From Lolium rigidum (Eukaryota > Streptophyta > Magnoliopsida > Poales > Poaceae): DNA of 64,000 nt. The notes under the pieces were generated by a model that did no database searches, was not told the DNA's origin, and saw nothing but the letters and a program-made list of their open reading frames with translations. Each line of letters starts with the position of its first letter. Within the stretch, counting starts at the first letter, position 1. Below, in pieces: positions 1 through 10,199 of this stretch. A program made the position numbers and the translations under genes. Where the stretch lies: positions 348,329,484 to 348,393,483 of the forward strand of contig NC_061508.1 in NCBI RefSeq assembly GCF_022539505.1, in the 5' to 3' direction.

Positions 1-696
1 TTGTAGATGTGTTGTTGCTATTAAGGAGAAAACAACGGTGTTCTATTCAATGGTAGTTTCATCGTTTACTTTACACACATTGCTTAAAGCGATAGTCCGT
101 TGCTTGCAACTTAATACTGGAGGGTGTCGCGGATGCAATCCTGAAGGTGGATTATTAGTCATAGATGTAGTTGGATTACGGTCTATGTATATTGTTGTAA
201 TGCCCGCATACTTTCATAGCATGTATTCTGCACCAACCATTAGCGTAGAATCTCTGTTTGTCAATTGCCCATCTATAATTTGTTTACCCGGCATATTTAT
301 TTTATTGGGGAGGCGCCTCTAGTGAACTGTGGACCCCGGTCCTTCTTCTTTTAATTGCAATCTTCTACAGCATTTTCCTGTTCTGTTCTCTGCAAACAAT
401 TCTTCTTCCACACGGTTCGTTTAATCCTTTGTTTTCAGACAAAATCGAGTGAGCTTGACAACCTCGCTAAAAGTTGGGGACAAAGTACTTGATTTTTGTG
501 TGCATGTCTCCATGTTGCTGCTGACGCCGACAGGTGCGTCCTGCCACGAGTTGGTTCACAACACCTCGGGAGAACATTTTTCTCCTACTTGGTCGATAAA
601 CCTTGGTTTCTTACCGAGGGAAAACTTCCTGCTTGTGCTCATCATACCTTCCTCTTGGGGTTCCACTCAACGTTGTGCATAAATTCTCCTTCATCA
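1..696 (+). mobile_element. Gypsy LTR, 3' part (diverged relative of the A-type LTR)
   Basis: The stretch aligns by eye, with many changes, to the second half of the A-type LTRs found further right. Shared landmarks are the segment around 'ggaggcgcctctagtgaactgtggaccccgg', the 'cacggtt..aatcctttgtt' block and the end 'taaaccttggtttcttaccgag..cctcttggggttcc'. It ends in ...catca at 696, after which CACTA transposase sequence resumes. The 5' part of the element lies outside the window. ORFs here are not conserved with the other copies and are treated as chance frames. Confidence 0.75.
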
Positions 697-1703
697 ACTC
701 CGCGCTCAGCACTCTCTGTCGATTTTTCTCCACTGCGACCCGTCAGCGGGGTGTCTCAGCATCACATCTTTCTTACGGTCCTCTTTGTGTCATCGCAACA
801 ACTTGGCATGCTCTTTGTTTTAGAACAAACGTTTCAACCGTGGTATTATAGGAGCATACCATATCACCTTCGCAGGAACCCTCTTCACGAGGGTGGACTC
901 GCCCTCAACATCGCCGGAGGTCATCTCGCTTGATCTTATACCTCAATGCACTACATAACGGGCATGCATTCAAATTCTCGTACTCCTCGCGGTAGAGGAT
1001 GCGATCATTGATGCATGCATGTATCTTCTACATCTCTAATTCTAGAGGGCAGACAACCTTTTTTGCTTTGTACGTACTAGAGGGCAATATGTTCTCCCCT
1101 GGAAGCATCTTCTTTATTATTTTCAGCAACTTTTCAAATCCCTTGTCAGAAGTACCATTCTCTGCCTTCCATTGCAGACAATTCCAGCGTGGTACCCGAC
1201 TTTTTCTGGCCATCTTCGCAATTTGGGTACAACAGTTTGTTGTGATCTTCTAACATTTTCTCCAACTTCAACCTCTCCTTTTCACTTCCGCAGTTTATCG
1301 TCGCATCAAGAATGGTCCGACCCAAGTCGTCATCGGGGCCATCAAAAAATGGCTCATCAAAAATGGGCTCTTCTTCGAGCTTCGTCTTCCCCCATTCTAC
1401 TATCACCTTCTTCAGTGAACATAGGATAGTTTTCACTATCCTCTTCTTCTTCGTTGTCTTCCAATATAACCCTCTTTCTCCGTGCTTGGTCCAACAATTA
1501 TAGCTGGGCATGAAACCGTTCTCCAGAAGGTGGACGTGAAGGGTCTTTAAGGTAGAGTAATCCTTCATATTCTTACAGGAACTACATGGACAATAGATGA
1601 AACCATTCGACCGCCTGTTTGCCTCAGCCACGTTGAGAATATAATGCATGCCATTAATGAAGTCGGGATGGCACTGGTCACCGTACATCCATTGTCGACT
1701 CAT
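697..1703 (-). pseudogene. CACTA transposase, N-terminal part, broken
   Basis: The frame opens with MSRQWMYGD at 1703. It carries the transposase-associated domain of plant CACTA elements: a CPCSSCKN cysteine cluster, then LHVHLLENGFMPSYNCWTKHGE. The next stretch (GFEKLLKIIKKMLP, VVCPLELEM) lies in another frame at 1028-1213, so there is a frameshift near 1180-1210. A third part with a NACPLC-like cysteine pair and KRVPAKVIWYAPIIPRLKRL follows at about 830-1027, with further stops. Homology ends near 705 at HPADG..WRKIDRE, where the LTR was inserted. In the family this protein cuts and joins the TIR ends in the nucleus. This copy cannot make it. Confidence 0.82.
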
Positions 1704-2214
1704 ACTGCATTATATAAGTATATCAAAAATCATTAATTACACAACATCATGGATATATGAGTGACCAACTTAATTAATATTCAAGTTTTTTTATAAAAAG
1801 AAGAGGCTCACCGAGGTGGTACGGTTGCCGGCTAGGGAGACGTACTGGCGATCGATGGCGGTGAGGACGGGGATGATACTAAAACCTACAAAACATACTT
1901 TAATTTGAGCTCAAATTGCATATAAAAAAATAAAATCCCTAACTTAGGCATTTCATCGAACACCTTGCTAGCACTAGAAAAATAATACGAGTTAAACTAG
2001 CAAAGAAATGAGCTAAATTAGGAACGCTGGAAGAAAGGATTATATTGCTAACCCTTGGATAGATGGATGTCGTTAATCTTGTTAAAATGGTGGAGAAAAA
2101 ATGAAGATTTGTTGGAGTGTGAGAGGTGCAAAATATTTAGAAATGTGTGAGAGAGAGAAGGAGAAGGAAAAATGAGAAAGGGTCGGGCGCGCTGAAGAAA
2201 TAGGGCAGAGACCC

Positions 2215-2462
2215 TTTAGTACCGGTTCCTTAGATGAACCAGTATTAATGGTCCAACCTTGGCCCCACATCGCCTGGAAACTGGGCTGAAACCCTATCAT
2301 ACCGGTTTGTGACACGAACCGGTATAAAAGGCACTCAACGAACCGGTATAGATGTTCCTCGACCGCCTGGGCAGAGGAACCGGTACTAATGCCCCCTTTA
2401 GTACCGGTTCGTAAGGGAACCGGTACTAAAGGCTTAGACAGATGCCCATTTTTCTACTAGCG
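2215..2462 (-). repeat. CACTA 1 terminal and subterminal repeats
   Basis: Repeated 10-12 bp units of the type accggtt/aaccggt occur at about 2220, 2300, 2340, 2380, 2400 and 2420 in both orientations, next to the CACTA-like end. Such subterminal repeats bind transposase in En/Spm elements. Here they are only recognised by pattern. Confidence 0.7.
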
Positions 2463-2463
2463 A

Positions 2464-2560
2464 CTACAACAAGAATTGCCACGATATAGAGCCGACAACA
2501 ATCACGCGGTATCCTGCTGGGTTGTGACACCTCCTGTCGCATTGTAACATATTTGATGCC
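2464..2560. repeat. 97-bp direct repeat, copy 1
   Basis: It begins actacaacaagaattgccac and ends aacatatttgatg. A second copy at 3112-3208 differs by a handful of bases and a few small indels. Copy 1 abuts the CACTA 1 terminus. Confidence 0.8.
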
Positions 2561-3111
2561 ACCTAAGCAATATGCCACTTTAGGAAAAACTGTCCACTAA
2601 GCAGATTTCCACGTCACCTTTTGTCTACTTTTTCTACGTATCTTTTTCTTCCAGAAAAACATCCCCTTATTCATCTAGTTCAAGGGCGTTTGGCTTAATC
2701 GAGTGTATGGATGGTCGACCAATACTGTTGTTTTCATCTTCTCATGTGCGATTTTTCATCTTCCTTGCAATAAACAAACTTACATTTATCTTTTTCTACA
2801 ACAGCGGACGCAAAGTCTGCTTCTCTTCCACGAGGCAAGCTTTAGGCTAATGATAGTTATATTTCATCCGGTTATTCAACTTCCTATTCCAGCTTTGTCT
2901 GCTCATATTCTTCATTCATTATCCACTAGCAACTATTTGATATCCATCGTTCTCCTTCTGTCAGCCACACCCCTGTTACTTATATATATGCCCACTCTCC
3001 CTTGCCTCTGTGTTCTCTATATTTCCCAACGATCCTAAGTGACCTTTCGAAAGCAACCTTCATTGTGTTTTCGTGTAGGATCTCTTATTGAGTCAAACAT
3101 CCAGCTTCACT
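2561..3111. other. Unassigned interval between two direct repeats
   Basis: AT-rich, non-repetitive sequence. A 111-codon plus-strand frame (2703-3038) has hydrophobic, low-information content and no recognisable motif. I see no transposon ends here. Confidence 0.4.
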
Positions 3112-3385
3112 ACAGCAAGAATTGCCACGATATAGCGACGGCGACAATCACGCGGTATCCTGCTGGGTTGTGTGACACCTCCTGTTGCATTGTAACATAT
3201 TTGATGAATAATTTCTCAACCGACGCAACAACCATGACTCCACTTAGCCGCTCAAGTCTCCGGCAACAGGTCTCGGATCCAAAACCTCTTTCCCCCTTGG
3301 CAGCTGCACTCAGCGCACTTTCTCTGGTAAATCTCTCCAAAATCATGTTTGGTTTAGCTCTTCCAGCTCAAGCGTTTGCAGATTT
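3112..3385. repeat. 97-bp direct repeat, copy 2, plus short exon-like stretch
   Basis: 3112-3208 repeats 2464-2560. After it, about 3230-3330 reads as a plausible open stretch (MTPLSRSSLRQQVSDPKP) followed by 'ctctggtaaatc', which resembles an exon end and splice donor. The family is unknown and it may be a captured gene scrap. It is cut at 3386 by the start of CACTA 2. Confidence 0.45.
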
Positions 3386-3600
3386 CACTGGTAGAAAAAC
3401 GGCCATTGGTCGCGGTTCGCAGCTGCCATTAGTCGCGGTTGCGCAAGCCGCCGACCAATTATCGCGCGACTAAAGGCCCCCCCTTTAGTCGCGGTTCCCT
3501 ACGAACCGCGACTAAAGGTCCGTCCACGTGGGCGGCAGGCGGCGCCGGGGCGGAGGACCTTTAGTCCCGGTTCTTCTGGCCAGCCGCGACTAAAGGCCTC
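3386..3600. repeat. CACTA 2 terminus and subterminal repeats
   Basis: A CACTG-type end is followed by at least six copies of tagtcgcggtt or its complement, spaced 15-40 bp apart. This is the usual architecture of a CACTA end. Confidence 0.8.
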
Positions 3601-3843
3601 CAGCGGGTTTAGGGTTTACCCCCCCAAACCTGGTTTCTTTTTAATTTGTATTGTTTTATTTCTTTTGGGTTTTAATTTTGAAGGAGTTTCACATATTCTA
3701 CGGTACTACATATATACATGCATATGAATGTACAATTTCAAACAAATTTGAAATTAGAACCAAAAAGAATTCAAGAGGAATATACAATATATATTCAATA
3801 TCGGATGACCATATACAATTTTGAACAAGTTTCCATCCATAAT

Positions 3844-4690
3844 TTAGTGCATATGAAGTTCTACGTTCTCTACGTAGTGTTCTCCTCTAGGATCGATGAC
3901 TTCCCTCGCGAACCATCCAGCTAGTTCCTCTTGAAGTGGTCGGAAGCGAGCTTGGACTAAGCGTCTTCCGGAGGTTATTCCTCTTGATGTTGGTCTCATC
4001 CAGCTGGTCCCGCTCATTGGTGTATCTCTGGATCCTCTCACAAACATAGTATCCACATAGATTGGTCCCCGGTGGCTGAATATCCCCAGGTCCGAGCACT
4101 TGCCCTTCTAAATTGTAGCTCTTTTTTGAATTCACCGACCTTTTGATCTACGAACCGTCTCCAAACCCTACGAGGCAAAGAGAATTAAATGAACAAGAGA
4201 GTTATTAATTAGTTACTTGATATTAGGAAATGAACGAAATAGACCGATCGATATAGAGCGCAAATGAATGAAAATAATTACTTTTGCATCATTTTTCTCA
4301 TGTCGGCCCAAAGCGCCGCATCCATATTCAGAGAGTCGTGGATGAGAACTGTGGAGGTGTGAAATTGAATTACCATCGAGAATCCGGTGGAACTGCGGAC
4401 ACGATACATGCACGGTCATGCATAACTCATCGATTAGCCACATATCATGCATGGAGTAAACAAAAGAGAATGTGCTCAAGACAGAAACACTCACCCAAAA
4501 TGGTAAGGAAATAGAATATCACTTTTGAGTTCCTGTTTTCTAAGAAACCGCCACAGGTCTTCCTCCACATCGGCGGGGTGGTATTCTAACACATATGAAT
4601 TAACGATGTGTGGGTCAATGAACCCAACATCATGGATGTTCCTTATTCGCATTTCCCGCTTCTTCATTCTGCATAACAGCGTACACAACA
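3844..4690 (-). pseudogene. Ulp1-like C48 cysteine peptidase of a CACTA element, broken
   Basis: Three exon-like blocks read on the minus strand. Block 1 (about 4690-4501) ends in LKSDILFPYHFG directly before a gtgagt donor. Block 2 (about 4390-4285) starts after a 'tccgcag' acceptor with FHRIL (family: FHWILL, carrying the catalytic His) and later has a DSLNMDAALWADMRK stretch in another frame. Block 3 (about 4170-3890) has QPPGTNLCGYYVCE, with the catalytic Cys in LCGYYVCE and the preceding Gln. Block 3 is also split between two frames. SUMO-protease-like genes carried by CACTA elements are common in grasses. This one has His-to-Arg context damage and frame breaks, so it is probably dead. 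Confidence 0.72.
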
Positions 4691-4701
4691 AGATAGTTAG
4701 G

Positions 4702-4703
<2 letters not shown>

Positions 4704-4762
<59 letters not shown>
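4704..4762. repeat. (AT)n microsatellite, left of TIR element
   Basis: About 58 bp of pure AT dinucleotide. The matching tract on the far side of the insertion is at 10144-10192. Confidence 0.95.
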
Positions 4763-4764
<2 letters not shown>

Positions 4765-4942
4765 AGCACTATTACGCAGCCGGTTGCAGAATAATATTCT
4801 GAGCACCGACTTGTACTTTTCTGGACACAAGGTTGTACTTCCCGGATAACGGGGTTCAACTTTACCGTCGAACTTACCGAACTTCCCGTTCTCTTCATAT
4901 GTACTGGTTATACCTCGAGTTTCTCAACCATTTGTCGGAACT

Positions 4943-5560
4943 ATGCAAATTATATACCGTTGGATAGATAATGAAAAACCGCAACTTTTTCATGTTCACA
5001 CTTTTCACAGATTTTGCACGGTTTAAATGTAATTTTGAAAATACGAAAACGCTTCTATTTGGCCAGAAAACGAACTTTTAGTTCGATTTTCGAATCGCTT
5101 ATTCAAACTGTGCAAGTGATATACCGTTGGAAAGATAATGAAATTTCGCAACTTTTTCATGTTTTAAGTTTTTTCAAAATCCTCACAGTTTTTGAACAAT
5201 TTTGAAAATACCGAATTTCGGACGTACTCAAAAACGAGCGGATAGTAATTTGGATGAATTTTTTCAACCGTTTGTCGGAATGATGCAAATGATATGGCGT
5301 TGGAAAGCTATGGACTAGGCGCAACTTTCTTATTCGAATTGTTTTCTCTAATTCCTTACAGTTTAAGAGAATAAATCGAATTACTGTCCGCCAATTTTAT
5401 GTGACGGGCACCGAATGATTTCCCCGCGATTTCCATTCGGAGTATTTAAACAATGCAAATGATATACGGTTGGAAAGCTGTCAAAATGGTGCATTTTTTT
5501 GTATTTACCATTTTTGCCAAATCCGAACGGTTTAAAACTAATTTTAGAAGTTTTGATATC
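4943..5560. repeat. Four degenerate ~170-bp tandem repeats
   Basis: The core 'atgcaaatgatataccgttggaaag' recurs at 4943, 5110, 5283 and 5453 (spacing 167, 173, 170). Each is followed by 'gcaactttttcatgtt'-like sequence and preceded by 'accatttgtcgga'-like sequence. No coding frame persists through the units. Confidence 0.8.
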
Positions 5561-5779
5561 ATGTTTCCGGTATATTTTGTGGGATAATGATTTGAATTTG
5601 ATGGATTAGATCCATTTAATTGTTGTAAAATGTTGGAGGTAATGAAATTAGATATATACTCTACCATATAAAGCTTTTGGTGACAATGATTGAAGTGGTT
5701 GGTGATCAAATCGACGAGATTTGCACAATATATTTCCGTCCCGTAAAAACAGAGCACTGAACTTCCCTCGACATGAACT
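5561..5779. other. Unassigned AT-rich link inside the TIR element
   Basis: The sequence lies between the two repeat arrays. Neither strand shows a persistent coding frame or a repeat unit. Confidence 0.5.
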
Positions 5780-7440
5780 TGTACTTATCAGGTAATGCGG
5801 TTGTACTTCCTTGTGCGGTTTCATTAAAGTGTTCAGTAAAACAGCTATAATTTCTGTATTTTCTTTGGTCACTTTGTAGTTCATGTAATTACCGTTTGTA
5901 CTTCATGTAGTCTATGCTTGTACTTCTCGAAATCACTGCTTGTACTTCCTCGCGGATGATGTAATCATTTTGTTTTTTTCGACTTTTGGATTTTGCCGGT
6001 TTTCTTATACTTCTTATATTAAGTGCATGTACTGCTTATGTCGAAAGGTTGTACTTCTTGTATTCAAGTATTTGAGCTTCTTCACGGGGTTGTGGTATTT
6101 TTTTTTCTACATTCAGATTTTGTCGGTTTTCTTGTACTTCCTATATTAAGTGGGTGTACTGCTTAGGTCGAATGGTTGTACTTCTCGTAAACAAGTATTT
6201 GAACTTCCTTGTGGGTGGTGGTATTATTTTTTGATATGTGACCTTATGTGAGGGTATTTTCTTTGAACACTTTTAATTCATGTAATTACCGCTTGTACTT
6301 CATGTTGTCTCCGCCTGCACTTTTCGGAATCACTGCTCGTACTTCCTTGCAGATGACGGGATTATTTAGTTTTTTCTACATTTGGATTTTGTCGGTTTTC
6401 TTGTACTAGCTATAATAAGTGCATGCACTGCTCGTGTCGAATGGTTAGACTTCTCAGCGTCAAGTATTTGAAGTTCCTCACGGATGACGAGATTTTTTTT
6501 TCTACATTTGGATTTTGTCAATTTTCTCGTACTTCATGTATTAATTGGGTGTACTGCTCGTATCAAATGGTTGTACTTCTCATCGTCAAGTATTTTAACT
6601 TCCTCATTGGTGACACAATTCTTTTTTTTTCTACATTTTGATTTTCTCGGTTTTCTTGGACTGCCTATAATAAGTTCTTGTACTGCTCGTGTCGAATGGT
6701 TGTACTTCTCAGCATCAAGTATTTGCGCTTTCTCGTGGATGAAGGGATTATTTTGTTTTTTTAACATTTGGGTTTTGTCGGTCTTCTTGTACTTCGTATA
6801 CTAAGTGGTTGTACTGATCGTGTCAAACGATTTTAGTTCTCAACGTCAATATTTTTACTTCCTTGCGAATGACGGGATTATTTTCTTTTTTCTATATTTG
6901 AATTTTTCGGTTTTCTTTTAGTTCCTATAATAAGTGGATGTACTGCTCATGTCAAATAGTTGTACTTCTTAGCGCCAAGCATTCTAATTTCCCCACGAAT
7001 GACGTTATTATTTTATTTTTTTCTTTATTTGTTTGTATTCATTTTTCTTGTAGTTCTTATATTAAGTGGGTGTACTGCTCGTGTCGAATAGTTGTACTTC
7101 TCACTTTGTTGTTTTCTTGTACTTCTTATATTAAGTGGGTGTACTGCTCGTGTCGAATAGTTGTACTTCTCAGCGTCAAGGATTTTGTTTTTTTTTGTAC
7201 TTTATATATTAAGTGGGTGTACTCCTCATGTCGAATGGTTGTACTTTTCAGTGTCAAGTATTTGAACTTCCCGCGAATGACAGGATTATTTTTATTTTTT
7301 CTTGTACTTCTTATATTATGTGGGTTTACTGCTAGTTATGAATGGTTATACTTCTAAACTTCAAATATTTAAACTTCCCCGCGAACAACGGGATTATTTT
7401 AATTTTCTACTTTTGGTTTTAGTCGGGTTTTTTTCCTTGT
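5780..7440. repeat. Degenerate ~110-130 bp 'ttgtacttc' tandem array
   Basis: About a dozen imperfect units contain, in order, 'gtgtactgctcgtgtcgaatggttgtacttctcagcgtcaagtatt', 'cttcctcgcg.atgacgggatta', a T-run, and 'ctacatttggattttgtcggttttcttgtacttc'. Some units are shortened (7060-7260). The short frames here (5940, 6423, 6484, 6938) are translations of the repeat and are not genes. Confidence 0.85.
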
Positions 7441-8183
7441 TTTATTAAGCGGGTGTAGTTCAGGTTGTAAGTGGCAGCGGTGTCCAATTGTCCCGCATTC
7501 GCCGCCCGCGAAAAAACACCTATGGCACACTCGCCACGAGACCTGGAGTCCCACTAGTGGAGCCGTGTACCAAGGCGATGCGGAGGTCGTCGATGTAGCA
7601 GCGCGGAGGCGGCCAGCGAGAGGTATTCCCGGGACGGCAGAGCTCCTAGGCACCATAGGGAGGTTGGTGCGGGGACGCGAGGCCCAAGTCGTCCGCTGGG
7701 TTTCGATTCGGCCCACGACGGCGGCCGGAGGTCATGGAAGCATTGGTGCGGTCGCTAGCAGGGAAAGCTGGTTGCAGACCGTGTACTTCCCAAAAATCAA
7801 TAGATGATTCAGAAATGCTGCATGAACAATTGAACTTCCGAATAAAAACATGTTATACGGCCTTTGTGATAATGTTCTACTTCTCGCTGTGTATACTTCT
7901 TGAATTGCCAAGCTTAGAAATCCAACCATGCAATCGTCAAGGTACAGCAGAGAATATGTTCTCAAATTCTTCCGTTAGGTCGAACTACAGAACAAAAAAT
8001 TAATTGGACAAATTAAGATCAGATCTTAATACACTACGTCTAGAATTGCATGCTCCGTAAAACGAGTAGCCTTCATAACTTTCAATTCCAAACTGGTACA
8101 ATGTAGACATCATCCATTGTGTTAATTAATTGTCTGTTAATTAGCACAAGATGCTATTCCAGTAGCATTCAGCAAAAAATGAA
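7441..8183. other. Gene-like GC-rich block (7460-7760) and flanking sequence
   Basis: 7460-7760 is markedly GC-richer than the array before it and has short open frames on both strands, none with a recognised domain. From 7800 to 8183 the sequence is AT-rich again, with no stable frame. It may be a captured exon or promoter; I cannot identify the source. Confidence 0.35.
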
Positions 8184-9279
8184 GTGCAGAGAGTAGTAAG
8201 TAATATAGCAGCAGCTGAAACGAAACAGCCAAATGCTAGCTACAATAACATTGGCAGCCCATCAAACATCTCCTCCCAAAGAACTGACACGACTCAGCTT
8301 CAGCGTGGCCCCAAAATGTCGATACCTGCACCACAAGAAAGCAATTCCATCTATCAGCATTCTCAAGTGCATACAGTAGCTTAGATTTGCATGGAATGGA
8401 ACAAAAGGGTCATATACTGACAACGTACTCAAGAGTTGCATATCAACATTTCAGATTCTCACAGGAAAATCAACACCATCGTACGCAATTCATTCGAGAT
8501 TCAGATATGTATGATGCAGGTATCCTAATTGCTATAAAGGAAGTGATGTGGGAACCTCGCTACCGTCATGGACGTCGCTGCCTGCTGCAGCTTCTCACAG
8601 GCCTCGCTGGACTTCTGCGGTTCCCCAAATAATTCAGTTAGTAAAGCACACAGAAACAAATTGGATTATAGCTATATCTAGAGAAATTAGCTCAACAAAG
8701 ACTTCAGCAAACAGACACGGAAGTTCACATGATAATTTTGAAACCTGTCCAGCGAGGAGATATATCATGAGTGAGGCATTTCAATGCTAGAATTGATAAC
8801 AGGGAGTACTCAGATGGCAATTAATTTTCTCACACCTATAGACCATACTTCTTGAAGCTAGTTGTGATCCAAAGAGTTGAGTAACTTTCAGACAATATGT
8901 TTACTGCAACAAAGTCACCACTTACAGTCAGCTAATGCAAACCTGGAATGACTGTCACCAAGGACGAAGATGGACTGGATAGCTTCACCGCACGAGCAAA
9001 CATGAGTTCGACATGGCCGCTGTTGATGTAGTGGCCATGACTTTTTAACGAACACCTACTGGGCATGGGGGAAGCGACGACGGCGGCCACTTCCGGAGCA
9101 CCAGCACCCTTGACCTGATGCATGGATATAACCAAGGGAGGCAAATGCTTGATCTCCATCTGCTTGCGTGCTGTGATCCGGTGCAGACAATGACGTGGTG
9201 GTTGCGCTGTGTGGTGGCCGCCTGCTGTTCCTGCTTCTTGACACCAAATCATCGAGCACAAGAAGAAAGCAATCTGCAC
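8184..9279 (-). pseudogene. Exon-like segments of an unrecognised gene, possibly captured
   Basis: Minus-strand pieces look like exons with splice sites. 8936-9279 encodes an open stretch including SHGHYINSGHVELMFARAVK. 8564-8640 encodes FGEPQKSSEACEKLQQAATS before a 'gtagcg' donor-like site. 8184-8325 follows a 'ggtgcag' acceptor and reads VSTFWGHAEAESCQFFGRRC before a stop. AT-rich intron-like DNA separates them. I do not recognise the protein. Host gene pieces carried between TIRs (Pack-type capture) would explain this, but the exon model is tentative. Confidence 0.3.
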
Positions 9280-10095
9280 TACTCATTAGGCTCGCCATGA
9301 TTGCTGTGAGTATCATATTGGACAGGCATGACCTGTGTATTCGTGAAGAAATTCCACAAACAGGCAGCATGAACTGCCACGAACAGGCATCTTGCACTTC
9401 CCATCGAAGGAATTCCACGGCTGGAAGCAGAAGTCCAAGATCCGCGGAAAATCTGGGGCGGAAGAGAGAGGCCAGCCCACCGGCGCATCTGGGGAGGAGG
9501 AGACTCGCCGGGGCAGAGCTGTAGCATGTGGCTGCGGTCCTGAGCGGGGCGTCGTTGTGATGGACACGAGATGGTTACATGGGGAACCGGCGCAGGGATG
9601 CGGGAGATGAGCGTTGCCGGCGGCAGAACCTGGGGGTCGCAGTGTCGACCGGCCGTGATGAGCGAGACCGGAGGCGCGTGGGGGCAGCGTCCGGCGGCGC
9701 GCGAGGGCAGCGTCCGGCGGCGCTCAGCTCTCGCCAACGGTGAGGGAGGTGAGCACGGCGGACCAGAGGCTAGCGGCGGCGCTGGGGGCCCGGGGGCCTG
9801 GCTTGCCGTCGGCGGCGCATCGCAGTGCCAGGCGCCCGCGGCATCGGTTTCATGTGCGGGCGGCGGCGGTGGGTGGTGTGGCCGGGAGGCGACGGCCGCC
9901 AGATTCCCATCGAGGAGAGAGGTGGTCCGGAGGGACGGGGCTCGTCGCCAGCTGGGGCGGCGGGGTTGACCGGCGGGAGGAGTGCCCATCTGGGGAGGGG
10001 ATTTCGGGAGGAAGAGGAGACTGTGGTGGGTGGGATATATTTTTTTCGAACCGGCTCGGTGGATTTCTCTGATTCGCGTCTCTATAGGGCCGGTT
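9280..10095. other. GC-rich segment, possible captured 5' gene region
   Basis: Very GC-rich, with long open frames on both strands. The longest is 236 codons on the minus strand (9279-9989) and is Pro/Ala/Arg-rich and low in complexity. Open frames on both strands are expected by chance at this base composition. It could be the 5' UTR or first exon of the gene fragment at 8184-9279. The end (10060-10095) leads into the right TIR. Confidence 0.3.
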
Positions 10096-10139
10096 GGTGC
10101 TCAGAATAATATTCTGAGCACCGGTTGCAGAATAGTTCA

Positions 10140-10143
<4 letters not shown>

Positions 10144-10192
<49 letters not shown>
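10144..10192. repeat. (TA)n microsatellite, right of TIR element
   Basis: About 49 bp of TA dinucleotide, the partner of 4704-4762. The host CACTA sequence resumes with gtgcaggcaatg. Confidence 0.95.
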
Positions 10193-10196
<4 letters not shown>

Positions 10197-10199
10197 CAG

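Larger units (their letters stand above)
697..2464 (-). mobile_element. CACTA (En/Spm) transposon fragment 1
   Basis: The minus-strand transposase remnant (697-1703) is followed by about 750 bp of 5' leader. That leader ends in a CACTA-like terminus at about 2450-2462, read on the minus strand as cgctagtagaaaaa; the canonical grass terminus is CACTAGTAGAAAA, so the second base has mutated. Subterminal copies of 'taccggttcg/cgaaccggta' occupy 2215-2435. The 3' part is missing because the Gypsy LTR at 1-696 breaks the transposase frame. No 3-bp target duplication could be confirmed. Confidence 0.8.
4763..10143. mobile_element. 5.4-kb TIR element in a TA microsatellite, class unresolved
   Basis: The two ends are inverted copies of one another over about 48 bp. 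The left is 4763-4811 (ccagcactattacgcagccggtt...). The right, read inwards on the minus strand from 10143, is gggttgaactattctgcaac.... Both contain the palindrome cagaataatattctgagcacc. CACTA 2 coding sequence resumes outside it, which shows it is an insertion. Target duplication cannot be defined because both flanks are (TA)n; TA targeting would fit Tc1/mariner, but no transposase was found. The inside holds two tandem-repeat arrays and GC-rich exon-like DNA. Confidence 0.7.

Noticed and set aside
4491..4898. Frames with long Ile-Tyr runs across 4700-4762
   Set aside because: They translate the (AT)n microsatellite. Only the part at 4501-4690 (minus) has real homology.
5780..7440. CRISPR-like array
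   Set aside because: Units are long and degenerate, there are no unique spacers, and this is a plant nuclear context.
9279..9989. 236-codon minus-strand ORF
   Set aside because: Pro/Ala/Arg-rich, no motif, and long frames are open on both strands, as expected from very high GC content.
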